From: Spirosoma oryzicola
GTDB lineage: Bacteria; Bacteroidota; Bacteroidia; Cytophagales; Spirosomataceae
NCBI RefSeq assembly: GCF_021233055.1
Contig: NZ_CP089538.1
Location: 1,841,501 to 1,905,500, forward strand
Reading direction: 5' to 3'
Length of the DNA: 64,000 bases
Part shown: positions 31,239 through 40,385 of the stretch, piece after piece
How positions within the stretch are numbered: the first letter of the stretch is position 1
How the letters are laid out: every line of letters starts with the position of its first letter
Notes under the pieces: model-generated
Databases searched by the model: none
Told to the model about the DNA's origin: nothing
The model's input: the letters and a program-made list of their open reading frames with translations, nothing else
Made by a program: the position numbers and the translations under genes

Positions 31239-33905
31239 GTGAAGACAGCCACCGCAGCAAAACCTCAATCAAAAAAGAACGAAACTCCCCTCAACCGCCA
31301 ATACAACCAGATTAAAGCCAAATATCCCGGTGCATTGCTTCTCTTTCGTGTCGGTGATTTTTACGAAACGTTCGGTGAAGATGCCGTCAGAGCCAGTAAG
31401 ATTTTAGGCATCACACTCACCAAGCGCAACAACGGCGGATCGAATGAAGAACTGGCCGGTTTTCCGCATCACTCTCTTGACACCCACTTACCTAAGCTTG
31501 TCCGGGCGGGCGAACGCGTAGCGATCTGTGATCAGCTGGAAGACCCATCGGTTGCAAAGGGTATCGTTCGTCGGGGTGTTACGGAGCTGGTGACACCGGG
31601 GGTTTCGTTCAATGATAACGTGCTGGACACCCGGCGCAACAACTACCTCGCAGCTGTGCATTTCGGTAAGAGCGCGGCCGGTAGTTCGGAGGAGCAGTTT
31701 GGCGTGTCGTTTCTGGATATTTCAACCGGTGAGTTTCTGGCTTCACAGGGTAATGCGGCTTACGTGGACAAGTTGCTCCAGAGTTTCAATCCGTCGGAAG
31801 TGTTGTATTGTAAGCGCAACCGCCAGGAGTTTGGTGCTTTATTCGGCGATAAGTTTCACACCTACACGCTGGAAGACTGGGCCTTCACCTACGATTTTGG
31901 TTACAATTTCTTAAAGCAGCATTTTCAGACCAGTTCGCTCAAAGGCTTCGGTATTGAAGGGTTGCCCGATGGTATCATTGCTGCCGGGGTGATCCTGCAT
32001 TATCTGAACGAAACAGAACATAAAGATCTTCAGCATATCACGCGCGTCACGCGGCTGGAAGAGGACCGCTACGTGTGGCTCGACCGGTTCACGATTCGTA
32101 ACCTCGAATTAACGGTGGCTCAGCAGGAGGGGGGCGTTCCGCTGATTCAGATCCTGGACCAGACCGTTACGCCGATGGGCGCGCGGTTGCTTCGTAAATG
32201 GCTCAGTTTGCCGCTTAAAGAAAAAGCCCTCATCGAAGAGCGGCTGAGCATGGTTGAATTGCTTACCAACGATATTGATCTGTCAGAAACGTTGGTCGGA
32301 CACCTGCGTCAGATTGGTGACCTTGAGCGGCTCGTCTCGAAAGTGGCAGTTCGGCGGATCAATCCGCGCGAGTTGTTGCAGCTTAAACGGTCGTTGCAGC
32401 ACGTGTTGCCCATCAAAGAACTGCTGATAACGGCGTTGAATCAGACGGAGTCGTCATCGCTGAAAAAATACGCGGATCAGCTCAACCCGGTTTCTTTTCT
32501 GCTCGACCGAATTGAAGCAGAATTGCGGGAAGATGCGCCAACGCTTTCGAACCAGGGCGGGATGATCAAACCCGGTATCAACGCAGAGCTTGATGAGCTA
32601 ACGGCGATTGCGTATTCGGGCAAGGATTACCTGTTGCAGCTTCAGGAACGCGAAGTACAACGAACGGGCATCAGTTCGCTGAAAGTGGCTTACAACAAAG
32701 TATTCGGCTACTATCTGGAAGTGACGCACGCCCACAAGAGCCGCGTTCCGGAGGACTGGATTCGCAAGCAAACGCTGGTCAATGCCGAGCGGTACATTAC
32801 ACCTGAACTAAAGGAGTACGAAGACAAGATTCTGAACGCTGAAGAGCAGATATTCCAGATCGAATCCCGGATGTTCAACGAGATGATTCTGGCGGCTGGT
32901 GAATATGTGGGAGCGATTCAGCAGGATGCGCGCGTTTTGTCCGTGCTGGACGTGCTGGCGTCGTTTGCGCGGGTTGCGGTGAAAAACAAATACGTACGGC
33001 CCCAGATTCTGGACACGAAAGTGCTGGACATTAAAGACGGTCGTCATCCGGTTATTGAACAGCAACTGCCGCCCGGCGAACACTACATTCCGAACGATAT
33101 TTTTCTGGATGACGAAACGCAGCAGATCATCATCATTACCGGGCCGAACATGGCTGGTAAATCGGCTTTACTTCGGCAAACAGCACTGATTGTCCTTATG
33201 GCGCAGTCGGGAAGCTTTGTGCCTGCGTCGCTGGCCGAGATCGGGATCGTTGACAAGATTTTCACGCGCGTCGGGGCTTCCGATAACCTCTCGCGGGGCG
33301 AAAGTACGTTTATGGTGGAGATGACCGAGACGGCTAGCATCCTGAACAACCTGAGTGAGCGGAGTCTGGTGCTGATGGATGAAATTGGTCGGGGAACGAG
33401 TACTTACGATGGTGTTTCGATCGCCTGGTCGATTGCCGAATACCTGCACAACAAAACGGATTGCCGTCCGAAAACCTTGTTCGCTACGCACTATCACGAG
33501 CTAAACGATCTGGCGACGGATAACCCGCGCATCAAAAATTACAACGTGTCGGTCAAGGAGATGGGCAACAAAGTGATTTTTCTGCGCAAACTCAAGGAAG
33601 GGGGTTCGGAACACAGTTTTGGTATCCACGTGGCGCAAATGGCCGGAATGCCCGCTCAGATCGTGAGTCGTGCGACCGAAATCCTGAAGCAGCTCGAAGC
33701 GTCGCATGGCCGGGAAGAGAATCGGGAGAAGATTCGCGAGGCTGCTCCGAGAGATGCGACGCCGGAACTGGCGTTGCGAATTATTGAATCGGGCGACCCG
33801 AAATCGGAAGCCATCAAAGAAAAGTTACGTACGATTGACGTAAACCGGTTGACGCCTATCGAAGCGCTGTTGAAGCTGAACGAATTGCTGAAACTGGTCG
33901 AATAA
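31239..33905 (+). CDS. mutS: DNA mismatch repair protein MutS
   Basis: An 888-residue MutS1. The mismatch-reading Phe41 and Glu43 are in GDFYETFGEDA. Connector, core and clamp domains follow. The ATPase has Walker A GPNMAGKS (635-642), LSRGESTFMVEM, Walker B LVLMDEIGRGTSTYDG and the ATHYHEL switch. The C-terminus is of usual length. The start is GTG at 31239 (MKTATAAKPQ). It recognises base mismatches and small loops and recruits MutL, encoded elsewhere. It is followed 19 bp later by a Rad52/DdrA-like gene, so the two are probably co-transcribed. Confidence 0.98.
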   Translation: MKTATAAKPQSKKNETPLNRQYNQIKAKYPGALLLFRVGDFYETFGEDAVRASKILGITLTKRNNGGSNEELAGFPHHSLDTHLPKLVRAGERVAICDQLEDPSVAKGIVRRGVTELVTPGVSFNDNVLDTRRNNYLAAVHFGKSAAGSSEEQFGVSFLDISTGEFLASQGNAAYVDKLLQSFNPSEVLYCKRNRQEFGALFGDKFHTYTLEDWAFTYDFGYNFLKQHFQTSSLKGFGIEGLPDGIIAAGVILHYLNETEHKDLQHITRVTRLEEDRYVWLDRFTIRNLELTVAQQEGGVPLIQILDQTVTPMGARLLRKWLSLPLKEKALIEERLSMVELLTNDIDLSETLVGHLRQIGDLERLVSKVAVRRINPRELLQLKRSLQHVLPIKELLITALNQTESSSLKKYADQLNPVSFLLDRIEAELREDAPTLSNQGGMIKPGINAELDELTAIAYSGKDYLLQLQEREVQRTGISSLKVAYNKVFGYYLEVTHAHKSRVPEDWIRKQTLVNAERYITPELKEYEDKILNAEEQIFQIESRMFNEMILAAGEYVGAIQQDARVLSVLDVLASFARVAVKNKYVRPQILDTKVLDIKDGRHPVIEQQLPPGEHYIPNDIFLDDETQQIIIITGPNMAGKSALLRQTALIVLMAQSGSFVPASLAEIGIVDKIFTRVGASDNLSRGESTFMVEMTETASILNNLSERSLVLMDEIGRGTSTYDGVSIAWSIAEYLHNKTDCRPKTLFATHYHELNDLATDNPRIKNYNVSVKEMGNKVIFLRKLKEGGSEHSFGIHVAQMAGMPAQIVSRATEILKQLEASHGREENREKIREAAPRDATPELALRIIESGDPKSEAIKEKLRTIDVNRLTPIEALLKLNELLKLVE

Positions 33906-33924
33906 ATTTTAACAACAATTACCA

Positions 33925-34428
33925 ATGGATTTAAACGTAATAACAGCCCCGCTTACCCCCCAGGAGGTTGAATGGCGGGTGCAAAGCCAAACCAAGGATG
34001 GCCAGAAGATTGTCGTCGTTCCCTACATTACCAACCGGTGCGTCATGCAGCGCTTTGATGAGCAGTTTGGCTGGGCGGGCTGGCAAAACGAAATAAAGGA
34101 GATCGACGGGGGATTTCTGTGTACCATCACCGCCGTTATGCCCGGTGGCGAAATCGTCCGCAAAACGGATGGTGCCAGCCGGACGAGCGTCGAACCCGTA
34201 AAAGGAGGGATCAGTGATGCCATGAAGCGGGCCGCCGTGCAGTTCGGTCTAGGCCGTGGTTTGTACGACTTCCCAAAGGTGCTGATTCAAACTACCGATA
34301 AATACATACCCGATTGGGCAACACCCTTGCTCGATAAGATGGTCGAAAAAATAAATGCGGGTGGCATTGTGCGAGATGTAGTCGTGCTGAAGCCTGAACA
34401 TGCTAAACCACCAATTAAAGCGGCTTAG
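33925..34428 (+). CDS. Rad52/DdrA-family single-strand annealing protein
   Basis: A 167-residue protein with the Rad52/22 core: VVPYITNRCVMQRFDEQFGWAGWQNEI, FLCTITAVMPGGEIVRKTDGA and KGGISDAMKRAAVQFGLGRGLYDFP. The GG-SDA-KRAA-FGLGR-Y block is the family signature and forms the DNA-binding groove. It resembles Deinococcus DdrA and phage Rad52-like annealing proteins. It probably protects or anneals single-stranded DNA ends. Only a short basic tail follows. It is encoded directly after mutS and ends at a strong terminator. No other phage gene is nearby, so it looks resident. Confidence 0.9.
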   Translation: MDLNVITAPLTPQEVEWRVQSQTKDGQKIVVVPYITNRCVMQRFDEQFGWAGWQNEIKEIDGGFLCTITAVMPGGEIVRKTDGASRTSVEPVKGGISDAMKRAAVQFGLGRGLYDFPKVLIQTTDKYIPDWATPLLDKMVEKINAGGIVRDVVVLKPEHAKPPIKAA

Positions 34429-34430
34429 TA

Positions 34431-34470
34431 AAAACAAATGCCACACCCTCTCGAGTGTGGCATTTGTTTT
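34431..34470. terminator. Strong bidirectional terminator, 16-bp stem
   Basis: AAAACAAATGCCACAC (34431-34446) and GTGTGGCATTTGTTTT (34455-34470) are perfectly complementary with an 8-nt loop. The A-run and T-run flanks let it end both the Rad52-like gene and the convergent acyltransferase, whose stop codon touches it. Confidence 0.92.
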
Positions 34471-35612
34471 TACTGATTAATTTCCACTGCTGCGGGGAGT
34501 GCACGGTCCTTACGCCGGCGCAAAAACCGCTTGCCAACTTGCTGAGCCGGTTCTTCGATCAAACGATACGTAATGGATGAAAACAAAACGGTTGGCACGA
34601 GGATCAGCACAAATTTGAGATGAAAGTTGATCACGTTCGTCAGGGTGCTGGTTACCGGAATCAATGCTTTGGGAAGAACTTTATTTAGCCAGTATAAGAT
34701 ACCAAAATGGGTCAGATATGCGCTGTAACTTACTTTGCCGATGTAACGCGTAACCCGATTGACCAACAATTGGCTTGGCCACTTTGCCAGAACAATGATC
34801 AGTACGGCAAAACCAATACTGCCGAACAGATGAAGCGTATGCGGAAGATTAGGCAGAACAGTTTGACCGACGGTTTTGCTAAGAATAAGAAACGCGACTA
34901 CGCTCACCGCGAAACCAGTTACCCACGGACGAACGCACCGTTCCTTCCTGATGACTACGTAATAAGCGACAATACCACAGCCGAAAACGGGTAGCTGATA
35001 GGGTAAATAATAAAATAAATACTCGACCAGGAGCTGACTGTTTTGAATAGCCGGTACGTGCAACAAAACAGACGTGAGGACAAAACCGCCCAACAAAGTT
35101 AGTGCTGTAAACAAAATGGCCCGATTCAGATTTGTGATTCGGGTAAATAAAAACGGAACCATCGCGTAAAACAATACTTCGATCCCAACCGACCAGCCAC
35201 CCGGAATAATGCTATTGATCCAGACCGGGCTCAACCCATGCAGGAGCAGCATATTCGCCATAATCCCGTAGGCATTGTAACGAATAACCGACGATAGCGG
35301 CTGGCTGTAAAAGTAGGCCATCTGCCACAGGTAATAGGGGATGGCAACGTAATACATGGGCGCAATTCGAAATAAACGCCGGTAAAAAAAGTCTGTTTTC
35401 TGAATATCGGCTCCCTTCCGTCTGTCCTGAGAAAGAAAAAGCGTGAAGGCACTAAGTGCGTAAAAGAGCTGAACGCCTATAGCTGCTGGCGATCCCAGCG
35501 TATCCATCAACGAATAAAACGTTGTGTTGCTGAAGTGTTCTAAGTGGCAATGAAACCAGATAACACTTAAAATCGCCATACCCCGCAGGGCATCAATGTA
35601 ATCTAGCTTCAT
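34470..35612 (-). CDS. Acyltransferase 3 family membrane protein
   Basis: A 380-residue integral membrane protein with about ten hydrophobic helices. The N-terminal KLDYIDALRGMAILSVIWFHC is the diagnostic start with RG.AIL and a conserved His after the first helix. It transfers acyl groups (often O-acetyl) to surface sugars such as lipopolysaccharide or exopolysaccharide. The basic C-terminal tail (RRRKDRALPAA) is cytoplasmic. It is a single gene, with no polysaccharide genes next to it. Confidence 0.93.
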   Translation of the reverse strand: MKLDYIDALRGMAILSVIWFHCHLEHFSNTTFYSLMDTLGSPAAIGVQLFYALSAFTLFLSQDRRKGADIQKTDFFYRRLFRIAPMYYVAIPYYLWQMAYFYSQPLSSVIRYNAYGIMANMLLLHGLSPVWINSIIPGGWSVGIEVLFYAMVPFLFTRITNLNRAILFTALTLLGGFVLTSVLLHVPAIQNSQLLVEYLFYYLPYQLPVFGCGIVAYYVVIRKERCVRPWVTGFAVSVVAFLILSKTVGQTVLPNLPHTLHLFGSIGFAVLIIVLAKWPSQLLVNRVTRYIGKVSYSAYLTHFGILYWLNKVLPKALIPVTSTLTNVINFHLKFVLILVPTVLFSSITYRLIEEPAQQVGKRFLRRRKDRALPAAVEINQ

Positions 35613-35819
35613 TCAGTGGGGGTACCTTATCTGATGGCAACCAATAACGTGTGGACCGTCAGCATAGTGTTTTTGTGCTAATATGTCGCAAATTTAATAG
35701 GTCCATACCTATGTAAACGGGTATTAGTGAGCACTTCTCCATGCAATTGCAACCGAAGAATAAATAAGGCCATTGTCCAGGGCGCTAGTTGCAAGAGGTG
35801 GACAATGGCCTTCCGACTT

Positions 35820-38024
35820 TTATTTGCCTCCGCCGACGGCTGCCGGGTTCCCCATCCCTTGCGATAAAGCCAGTAGCTTATCACTAAGGGTTTGGATGGC
35901 TTTTTTGTAACGACTTTCCAGATCGGGTAGGTTGGCGGTTGATTTCAGCGATGCTTCGTACAGGAAGCCCGGCAGCATCCACGACGCATAGCCGCTGTTC
36001 GGGTCCGACGACGCATAAAGCGACCGGTACCAGGCTCCGAACGCATTTCCTTTGGGATCAATAAACGAACGTTCCAGCAGTCGTAATTCTCGATTCAGTT
36101 CGACCAACTTATCTGTACGGCCTGATTTGAGGTAATTCTGGCGGGCCGCTTCGCAGGCGTCAGCGTTCTTTTTTAAATCGGCGACTACGTTCAGGACGGG
36201 GGCAATGGAATAGCTGGGTGCGTAAGCCTGAATGGCTTTTTCGGCAGCTTTCAGATGAATAGCCAGATCCGTTGGGTAGCGGGCAACGTCGTAAGGTACG
36301 AGGTCAGCGTTGGCAAGTCGCATGGTCATCGTGCCAACAACCTGCTCCATCATCGGCCCCATTTTGTACGTCGGATCGGCAAACTTATCGTAGAAAAACA
36401 GATCGTCGTACTGCGAGTGATACAGCGTTGGCCCTTCCATACCGGCACTAAGCGACGGAATGCCGATGTGCATATAAGGCGCAATATGATCGGAACCACC
36501 GCCGAGGTTACCGATGGTCGGTTCGCCGGCCAGGGTAGCGGGGGCTGACGAACCCGTTACGCGCGTGGGATTCCCCGCTGCTTTATGGCCCATCCAGTGC
36601 TGATAGACCGTCTGGTTCGAATCCGGATACTGTACCGATTGCGTTGCTTCGATGATCAGCTTTTTCATGGATGGCGAAGCGCTGGCTCCGAACGTCCGTC
36701 CCGAAACGGCGGCATCGTAATTCATGTAGGCAACGGCTTTTTGCGTTAGCTCGTCGCGAAACTGCTCACTCCATTCCGCGGAGCCAATAACCCCCGGTTC
36801 TTCAGCATCCCAATGGCAGACTTTAATGGTGCGTCGAGGCCGTTGACCCGCTTTGGCCAATTTTCCCAGCGTTTCGGTCATGCTCAGCAGCATAGCCGTT
36901 CCCGAATTAGGGTCGGTGGCACCGTACGACCAGGCATCGTAATGGCAACCGGCAATAATCCATTCGTCGGGAAAGTCAGCACCGGTCAGCGTGCCGACCA
37001 CCTGATAAATGCGCTGAATAGTTTTCTCCTGTTTGACCATCAACCGAACTTTCAGGCCTTTTCCGCCTTCAAGTCGGTAGGTATATGGCAAGCCACCCTG
37101 CCAACCAGCCGGAACAGCTCTGGAGCCAGTCATGCGTTTTAAAATGTCCGTAGCCGATCCGTAAGGGAGCGGAGTAACCGGAATTTTGTGCAACCCTACG
37201 GCATTCTGATCGAGTCGCTTGGGCGTGTTTTTGGCGTCCATCGGTAGCGCTGCTTCGCCCGGTGTGAGCGGATCGCCCGTATAAGGTGTTGTCAGCAACG
37301 AACCGCGCTGAATAACGCTTTCGCTGTAATACGGACCCTCGGGAAACGTCAGGCCACGCATGTAGCCCGAATCGGCGGGGTCGGTAAAAATGATAACGCC
37401 AAGGGCACCGGCTGCCTGCGCCCACTGCGCTTTATAGCCCCGGAAGTTGCCGCCATAGCGGGCCAGCACGATCTTATCCTTGACCGAGATACCCATGGCT
37501 TTCAACTGCTCAAAATCTTCCTTACGCCCGTAATTGGCATAAACAACTTCGGCGGTCACGTCGCCCGAACCCGACCAGGCATTATAGCCGGGCGTCAGGC
37601 GGGGATCACTGCTGTATTTGTCTTCTTTGAACAGAAACTCCCGGATATTGAGCGGCTGGCGAACAGGCTCGACCAATTCGACGGCAATTTCACCGGGACC
37701 TTTAGGGAGCAGTACATCATGCGGATAGATGTCAACCTGCCAACCTGCTTTGCGCATGGTTTCGGCAATGTAGTCGCGTACCTGCTCGTTTTCTTTTGAG
37801 CCCGTAATATGCGGTACACTGCTTAGTTTCTGAAGATGCTGTTTAAAAGCGGCTGATGATTGTTTTGTCTTAAACTCGGATTCGAGCTTTACTTGTGCGG
37901 CCTGCCGAGCCGGAACGAAACCAGTGAGACTCTGGCTTTCGCTTGACTGCGCCTGTGCGATTAATACACCGAGGCTTAGCAGCACGGCATAACATGCAAT
38001 TTTAAATGAAAAGTAGTGATTCAT
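35820..38024 (-). CDS. M28-family carboxypeptidase, glutamate carboxypeptidase II-like
   Basis: A 734-residue exported peptidase with a signal peptide ending at IAQAQ (about 26). A PA domain (about 150-300) is inserted before the catalytic part. Zinc-site residues are visible in AGCHYDAWSYGATDPNSGTAML (His, Asp), CHWDAEEPGVIGSAEW (Glu pair), NYDAAVSGRTF (Asp) and LYHSQYDDLFFYDKF (His). A transferrin-receptor-like dimerisation domain closes the C-terminus. The layout matches NAALADase/PSMA-type enzymes, which trim C-terminal residues from peptides. It probably works in the periplasm or on the surface. It appears to be monocistronic. Confidence 0.93.
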   Translation of the reverse strand: MNHYFSFKIACYAVLLSLGVLIAQAQSSESQSLTGFVPARQAAQVKLESEFKTKQSSAAFKQHLQKLSSVPHITGSKENEQVRDYIAETMRKAGWQVDIYPHDVLLPKGPGEIAVELVEPVRQPLNIREFLFKEDKYSSDPRLTPGYNAWSGSGDVTAEVVYANYGRKEDFEQLKAMGISVKDKIVLARYGGNFRGYKAQWAQAAGALGVIIFTDPADSGYMRGLTFPEGPYYSESVIQRGSLLTTPYTGDPLTPGEAALPMDAKNTPKRLDQNAVGLHKIPVTPLPYGSATDILKRMTGSRAVPAGWQGGLPYTYRLEGGKGLKVRLMVKQEKTIQRIYQVVGTLTGADFPDEWIIAGCHYDAWSYGATDPNSGTAMLLSMTETLGKLAKAGQRPRRTIKVCHWDAEEPGVIGSAEWSEQFRDELTQKAVAYMNYDAAVSGRTFGASASPSMKKLIIEATQSVQYPDSNQTVYQHWMGHKAAGNPTRVTGSSAPATLAGEPTIGNLGGGSDHIAPYMHIGIPSLSAGMEGPTLYHSQYDDLFFYDKFADPTYKMGPMMEQVVGTMTMRLANADLVPYDVARYPTDLAIHLKAAEKAIQAYAPSYSIAPVLNVVADLKKNADACEAARQNYLKSGRTDKLVELNRELRLLERSFIDPKGNAFGAWYRSLYASSDPNSGYASWMLPGFLYEASLKSTANLPDLESRYKKAIQTLSDKLLALSQGMGNPAAVGGGK

Positions 38025-38100
38025 TGATAATAGGTTGTATAAGCGTTAAATATCGGTATTTACTATTGAATAAATCACTATTTGCAATTAAATATTGGGA

Positions 38101-38138
38101 AACAAAAAAAGGCGCAGCTAGCTGCGCCTTTTTTTGTT
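38101..38138. terminator. Perfect 19+19-bp palindromic terminator
   Basis: AACAAAAAAAGGCGCAGCT (38101-38119) is directly followed by its complement (38120-38138), ending in a T-run. It lies 17 bp past the LolA-like gene's stop on the minus strand, so it ends that gene's transcript. Confidence 0.9.
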
Positions 38139-38154
38139 GCTGTAAACGGATTGC

Positions 38155-38874
38155 TTATTTAGGCATCGCGAAAATAGACGAATCTACTTTAGGGTTGAAA
38201 ACCACGTTCGATAGCGTAAGTGTAATCGATCCTGGCATCGCTGGGCTATTAAGTTCTACCGTCGAAGGAAGCGTGAGGCCATCAATCGTTTTGTAATTGC
38301 TATACTGGGTTTTCACTTCACCCGACTGTCCCTGTACGTTGATGGTTGTTTTTGCGCCCGCCAGTTGAAACGTATTGGCATCGACGTAGTAGTTGACCAC
38401 GCCTTCGGGCCGGGTTACTTTCAGGTTAAACACATCTTTGTCGTTCAGCTTTTCTTTACCCACCAGTTCAACCGGATATTTCTTGTCCTTGGTTGTCGCC
38501 AGTTCGGTGCCAATCACATACGCGTTGCCTTTTTGCATTTTCACCTGCTCTTCGGGTAACGCCTGCGCGCCCGCGCCACCTGCCATTGGATTGATCGTCC
38601 AGCCTTTGTCGCCATCAACGACGGTCGTGATCTGCTGACCCATCGCGGTAATATCGGTACGGGCGGACTGACCGATAACAACGGTAGTTTTGCCTTTCAT
38701 TTCCATGCCCATCAGGCTCATGTTCTGATCGTACTGGGCCGTTTTGATGGCAGCAACTTTATCTGTTCCCCCCAAGGCGGCAATATTCTTGTCAATTACT
38801 TCACCGGCGGTTTGGGCAAAAGTTAAGGCCGGAATCGCCACCAGGGCAATGATGTTAATCAGTTGTTTTCTCAT
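38155..38874 (-). CDS. LolA-like periplasmic lipoprotein-carrier-fold protein
   Basis: A 239-residue exported protein with a signal peptide (MRKQLINIIALVAIPALTFAQ). The body starts TAGEVIDKNIAALGGTDKVAAIKT and then alternates strands (MEMKGKTTVVIGQSARTDIT, DVFNLKVTRPEGVVNYYVDANTFQLAG). This pattern is common in Bacteroidota proteins labelled outer-membrane lipoprotein-sorting, with a LolA/LolB half-barrel. The ligand is unknown. The ATG at 38874 is preferred over an in-frame start nine codons upstream, because it begins the signal peptide. Not the essential LolA itself as far as I can tell. Confidence 0.75.
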   Translation of the reverse strand: MRKQLINIIALVAIPALTFAQTAGEVIDKNIAALGGTDKVAAIKTAQYDQNMSLMGMEMKGKTTVVIGQSARTDITAMGQQITTVVDGDKGWTINPMAGGAGAQALPEEQVKMQKGNAYVIGTELATTKDKKYPVELVGKEKLNDKDVFNLKVTRPEGVVNYYVDANTFQLAGAKTTINVQGQSGEVKTQYSNYKTIDGLTLPSTVELNSPAMPGSITLTLSNVVFNPKVDSSIFAMPK

Positions 38875-39066
38875 GAAAAATTTAGTCAGAAACGTTGTCA
38901 AATATACTTATCTGACGCCAGAATACGGCACGAGTTTCCGCATAGTTCATCAAAAATAGCCATCATATTGCATGATCGGCAACTTTAACGGGTAATCGGC
39001 TTGCAGGGCTGATGACGGTTGGCTACCTTCATTCATTCAAACGCTAACCGCAATACAATTCCTCGA

Positions 39067-40290
39067 ATGTTACCTATAACCCGTATCAAACTTTCCGTAA
39101 TGATGTTTCTCCAGTTTTTTGTTTGGGGAGCCTGGTACGGTCAGATGAGTAAATACCTGTTAACGCAACTCCATGCCACCGGCGATCAGGTGGGCAACGC
39201 TTATGCGGCTTTTTCGCTGGCTATGATCATCGCGCCGTTCTTCGTCGGGATGATTGCCGACCGGTATTTTGCGGCTCAGAAAGTTCTTGGCGTGCTCAAC
39301 CTGCTGGGGGCGGGGGTCTTGTTTTTTATCACGCAAAACACCAATCCTGACAATTTCTTTTACCTGATTCTGGCGTACTGCATTACGTTTGCGCCTACTT
39401 TGGCCCTGACAACGTCCATCGCGATGCAGCAGATGACTACGCCCGAAAAGGAATTTCCGGGCATTCGGGTCCTGGGAACAATTGCCTGGATTATTGTAAC
39501 GAACATCATTGGGTATTACGGTTTCGGCGACAAGGTCACCATCTTTCAGCTGTCCATGTATTCGGCGATTGTGCTCGGTGTCTTTGCTTTTTTCCTGCCG
39601 GATACTCCGCCAAAGGCTACAGCCTCCACGTCGTTCTCGCAGATACTCGGTCTGGATGCTTTCAAACTGTTCAAGGATCGTTCGTTTGCCATCTTCTTCC
39701 TGTCGTCGGTGCTGATCTGTATTCCTTTGTCGTTTTACTACGCGATGGCCAATCCGTCGCTGACGGACGGGGGAATGCAGAACGTAGAAAACAAAATGTC
39801 GCTCGGTCAGGCATCCGAGGTTATTTTCATGTTACTGATTCCATTGGCTTACACCCGCTTAGGTGTCAAGAAAATGCTGATTGTTGGTCTGGTTGCCTGG
39901 ATTGTGCGATTTATCGGCTTCGGCTACGGTGATGGCGGCTCCAGCGAATGGATGCTGTACATTGCTATTTTGCTGCACGGTGTATGCTACGACTTCTTCT
40001 TTGTTACGGGGCAGATTTATACCGACAACAAGGCCGGTGAAAAAATCAAATCATCGGCGCAAGGGCTGATTTCGCTGGCCACCTACGGTATCGGCATGGG
40101 GATTGGCTCTAAAATTTCGGGTATCGTACTGGACATGTACACCCGCCCCGACGGTAGTAAAGACTGGCTCGGTGTCTGGCTGGTTCCGGCTGGTATTGCC
40201 GCTGCTGTCCTAGTCGTATTTGTGCTGCTCTTCAACGACAAAAAACGGATTCAGGCGACGAAGGATGAGCTTGTACCGGGAAATTTATGA
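39067..40290 (+). CDS. Nucleoside:H+ symporter-type MFS transporter
   Basis: A 407-residue inner-membrane transporter with about twelve helices. KLSVMMFLQFFVWGAWYGQMSKYL at the start and the motif YAAFSLAMIIAPFFVGMIADRYFAAQKVL (MFS loop 2-3) match the nucleoside:H+ symporter (NupG/XapB) family as seen in Bacteroidota. FPGIRVLGTIAWIIVTNIIGYYG and the late GLISLATYGIGMGIGSKISG also fit. It probably imports nucleosides or related compounds. The ATG at 39067 is used, because the 16 preceding residues are not typical of the family. Confidence 0.88.
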   Translation: MLPITRIKLSVMMFLQFFVWGAWYGQMSKYLLTQLHATGDQVGNAYAAFSLAMIIAPFFVGMIADRYFAAQKVLGVLNLLGAGVLFFITQNTNPDNFFYLILAYCITFAPTLALTTSIAMQQMTTPEKEFPGIRVLGTIAWIIVTNIIGYYGFGDKVTIFQLSMYSAIVLGVFAFFLPDTPPKATASTSFSQILGLDAFKLFKDRSFAIFFLSSVLICIPLSFYYAMANPSLTDGGMQNVENKMSLGQASEVIFMLLIPLAYTRLGVKKMLIVGLVAWIVRFIGFGYGDGGSSEWMLYIAILLHGVCYDFFFVTGQIYTDNKAGEKIKSSAQGLISLATYGIGMGIGSKISGIVLDMYTRPDGSKDWLGVWLVPAGIAAAVLVVFVLLFNDKKRIQATKDELVPGNL

Positions 40291-40365
40291 GAATAGTAAA
40301 CACTGGGCTAACGGAAGAATCCTAGAAAGACAAGTTTTTCTCTGTGTTTCGGGAAATTCTACAGT

Positions 40366-40373
40366 TAGCTTTG
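40366..40373 (+). promoter_or_regulatory. Bacteroidota -7 box TAGCTTTG before exonuclease III
   Basis: An exact TAnnTTTG match only 12 bp before the ATG at 40386 (6 bp before an in-frame ATG at 40380). Transcription would begin almost at the start codon, which suggests a leaderless or near-leaderless message. Confidence 0.4.
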
Positions 40374-40385
40374 TGTTTAATGACT

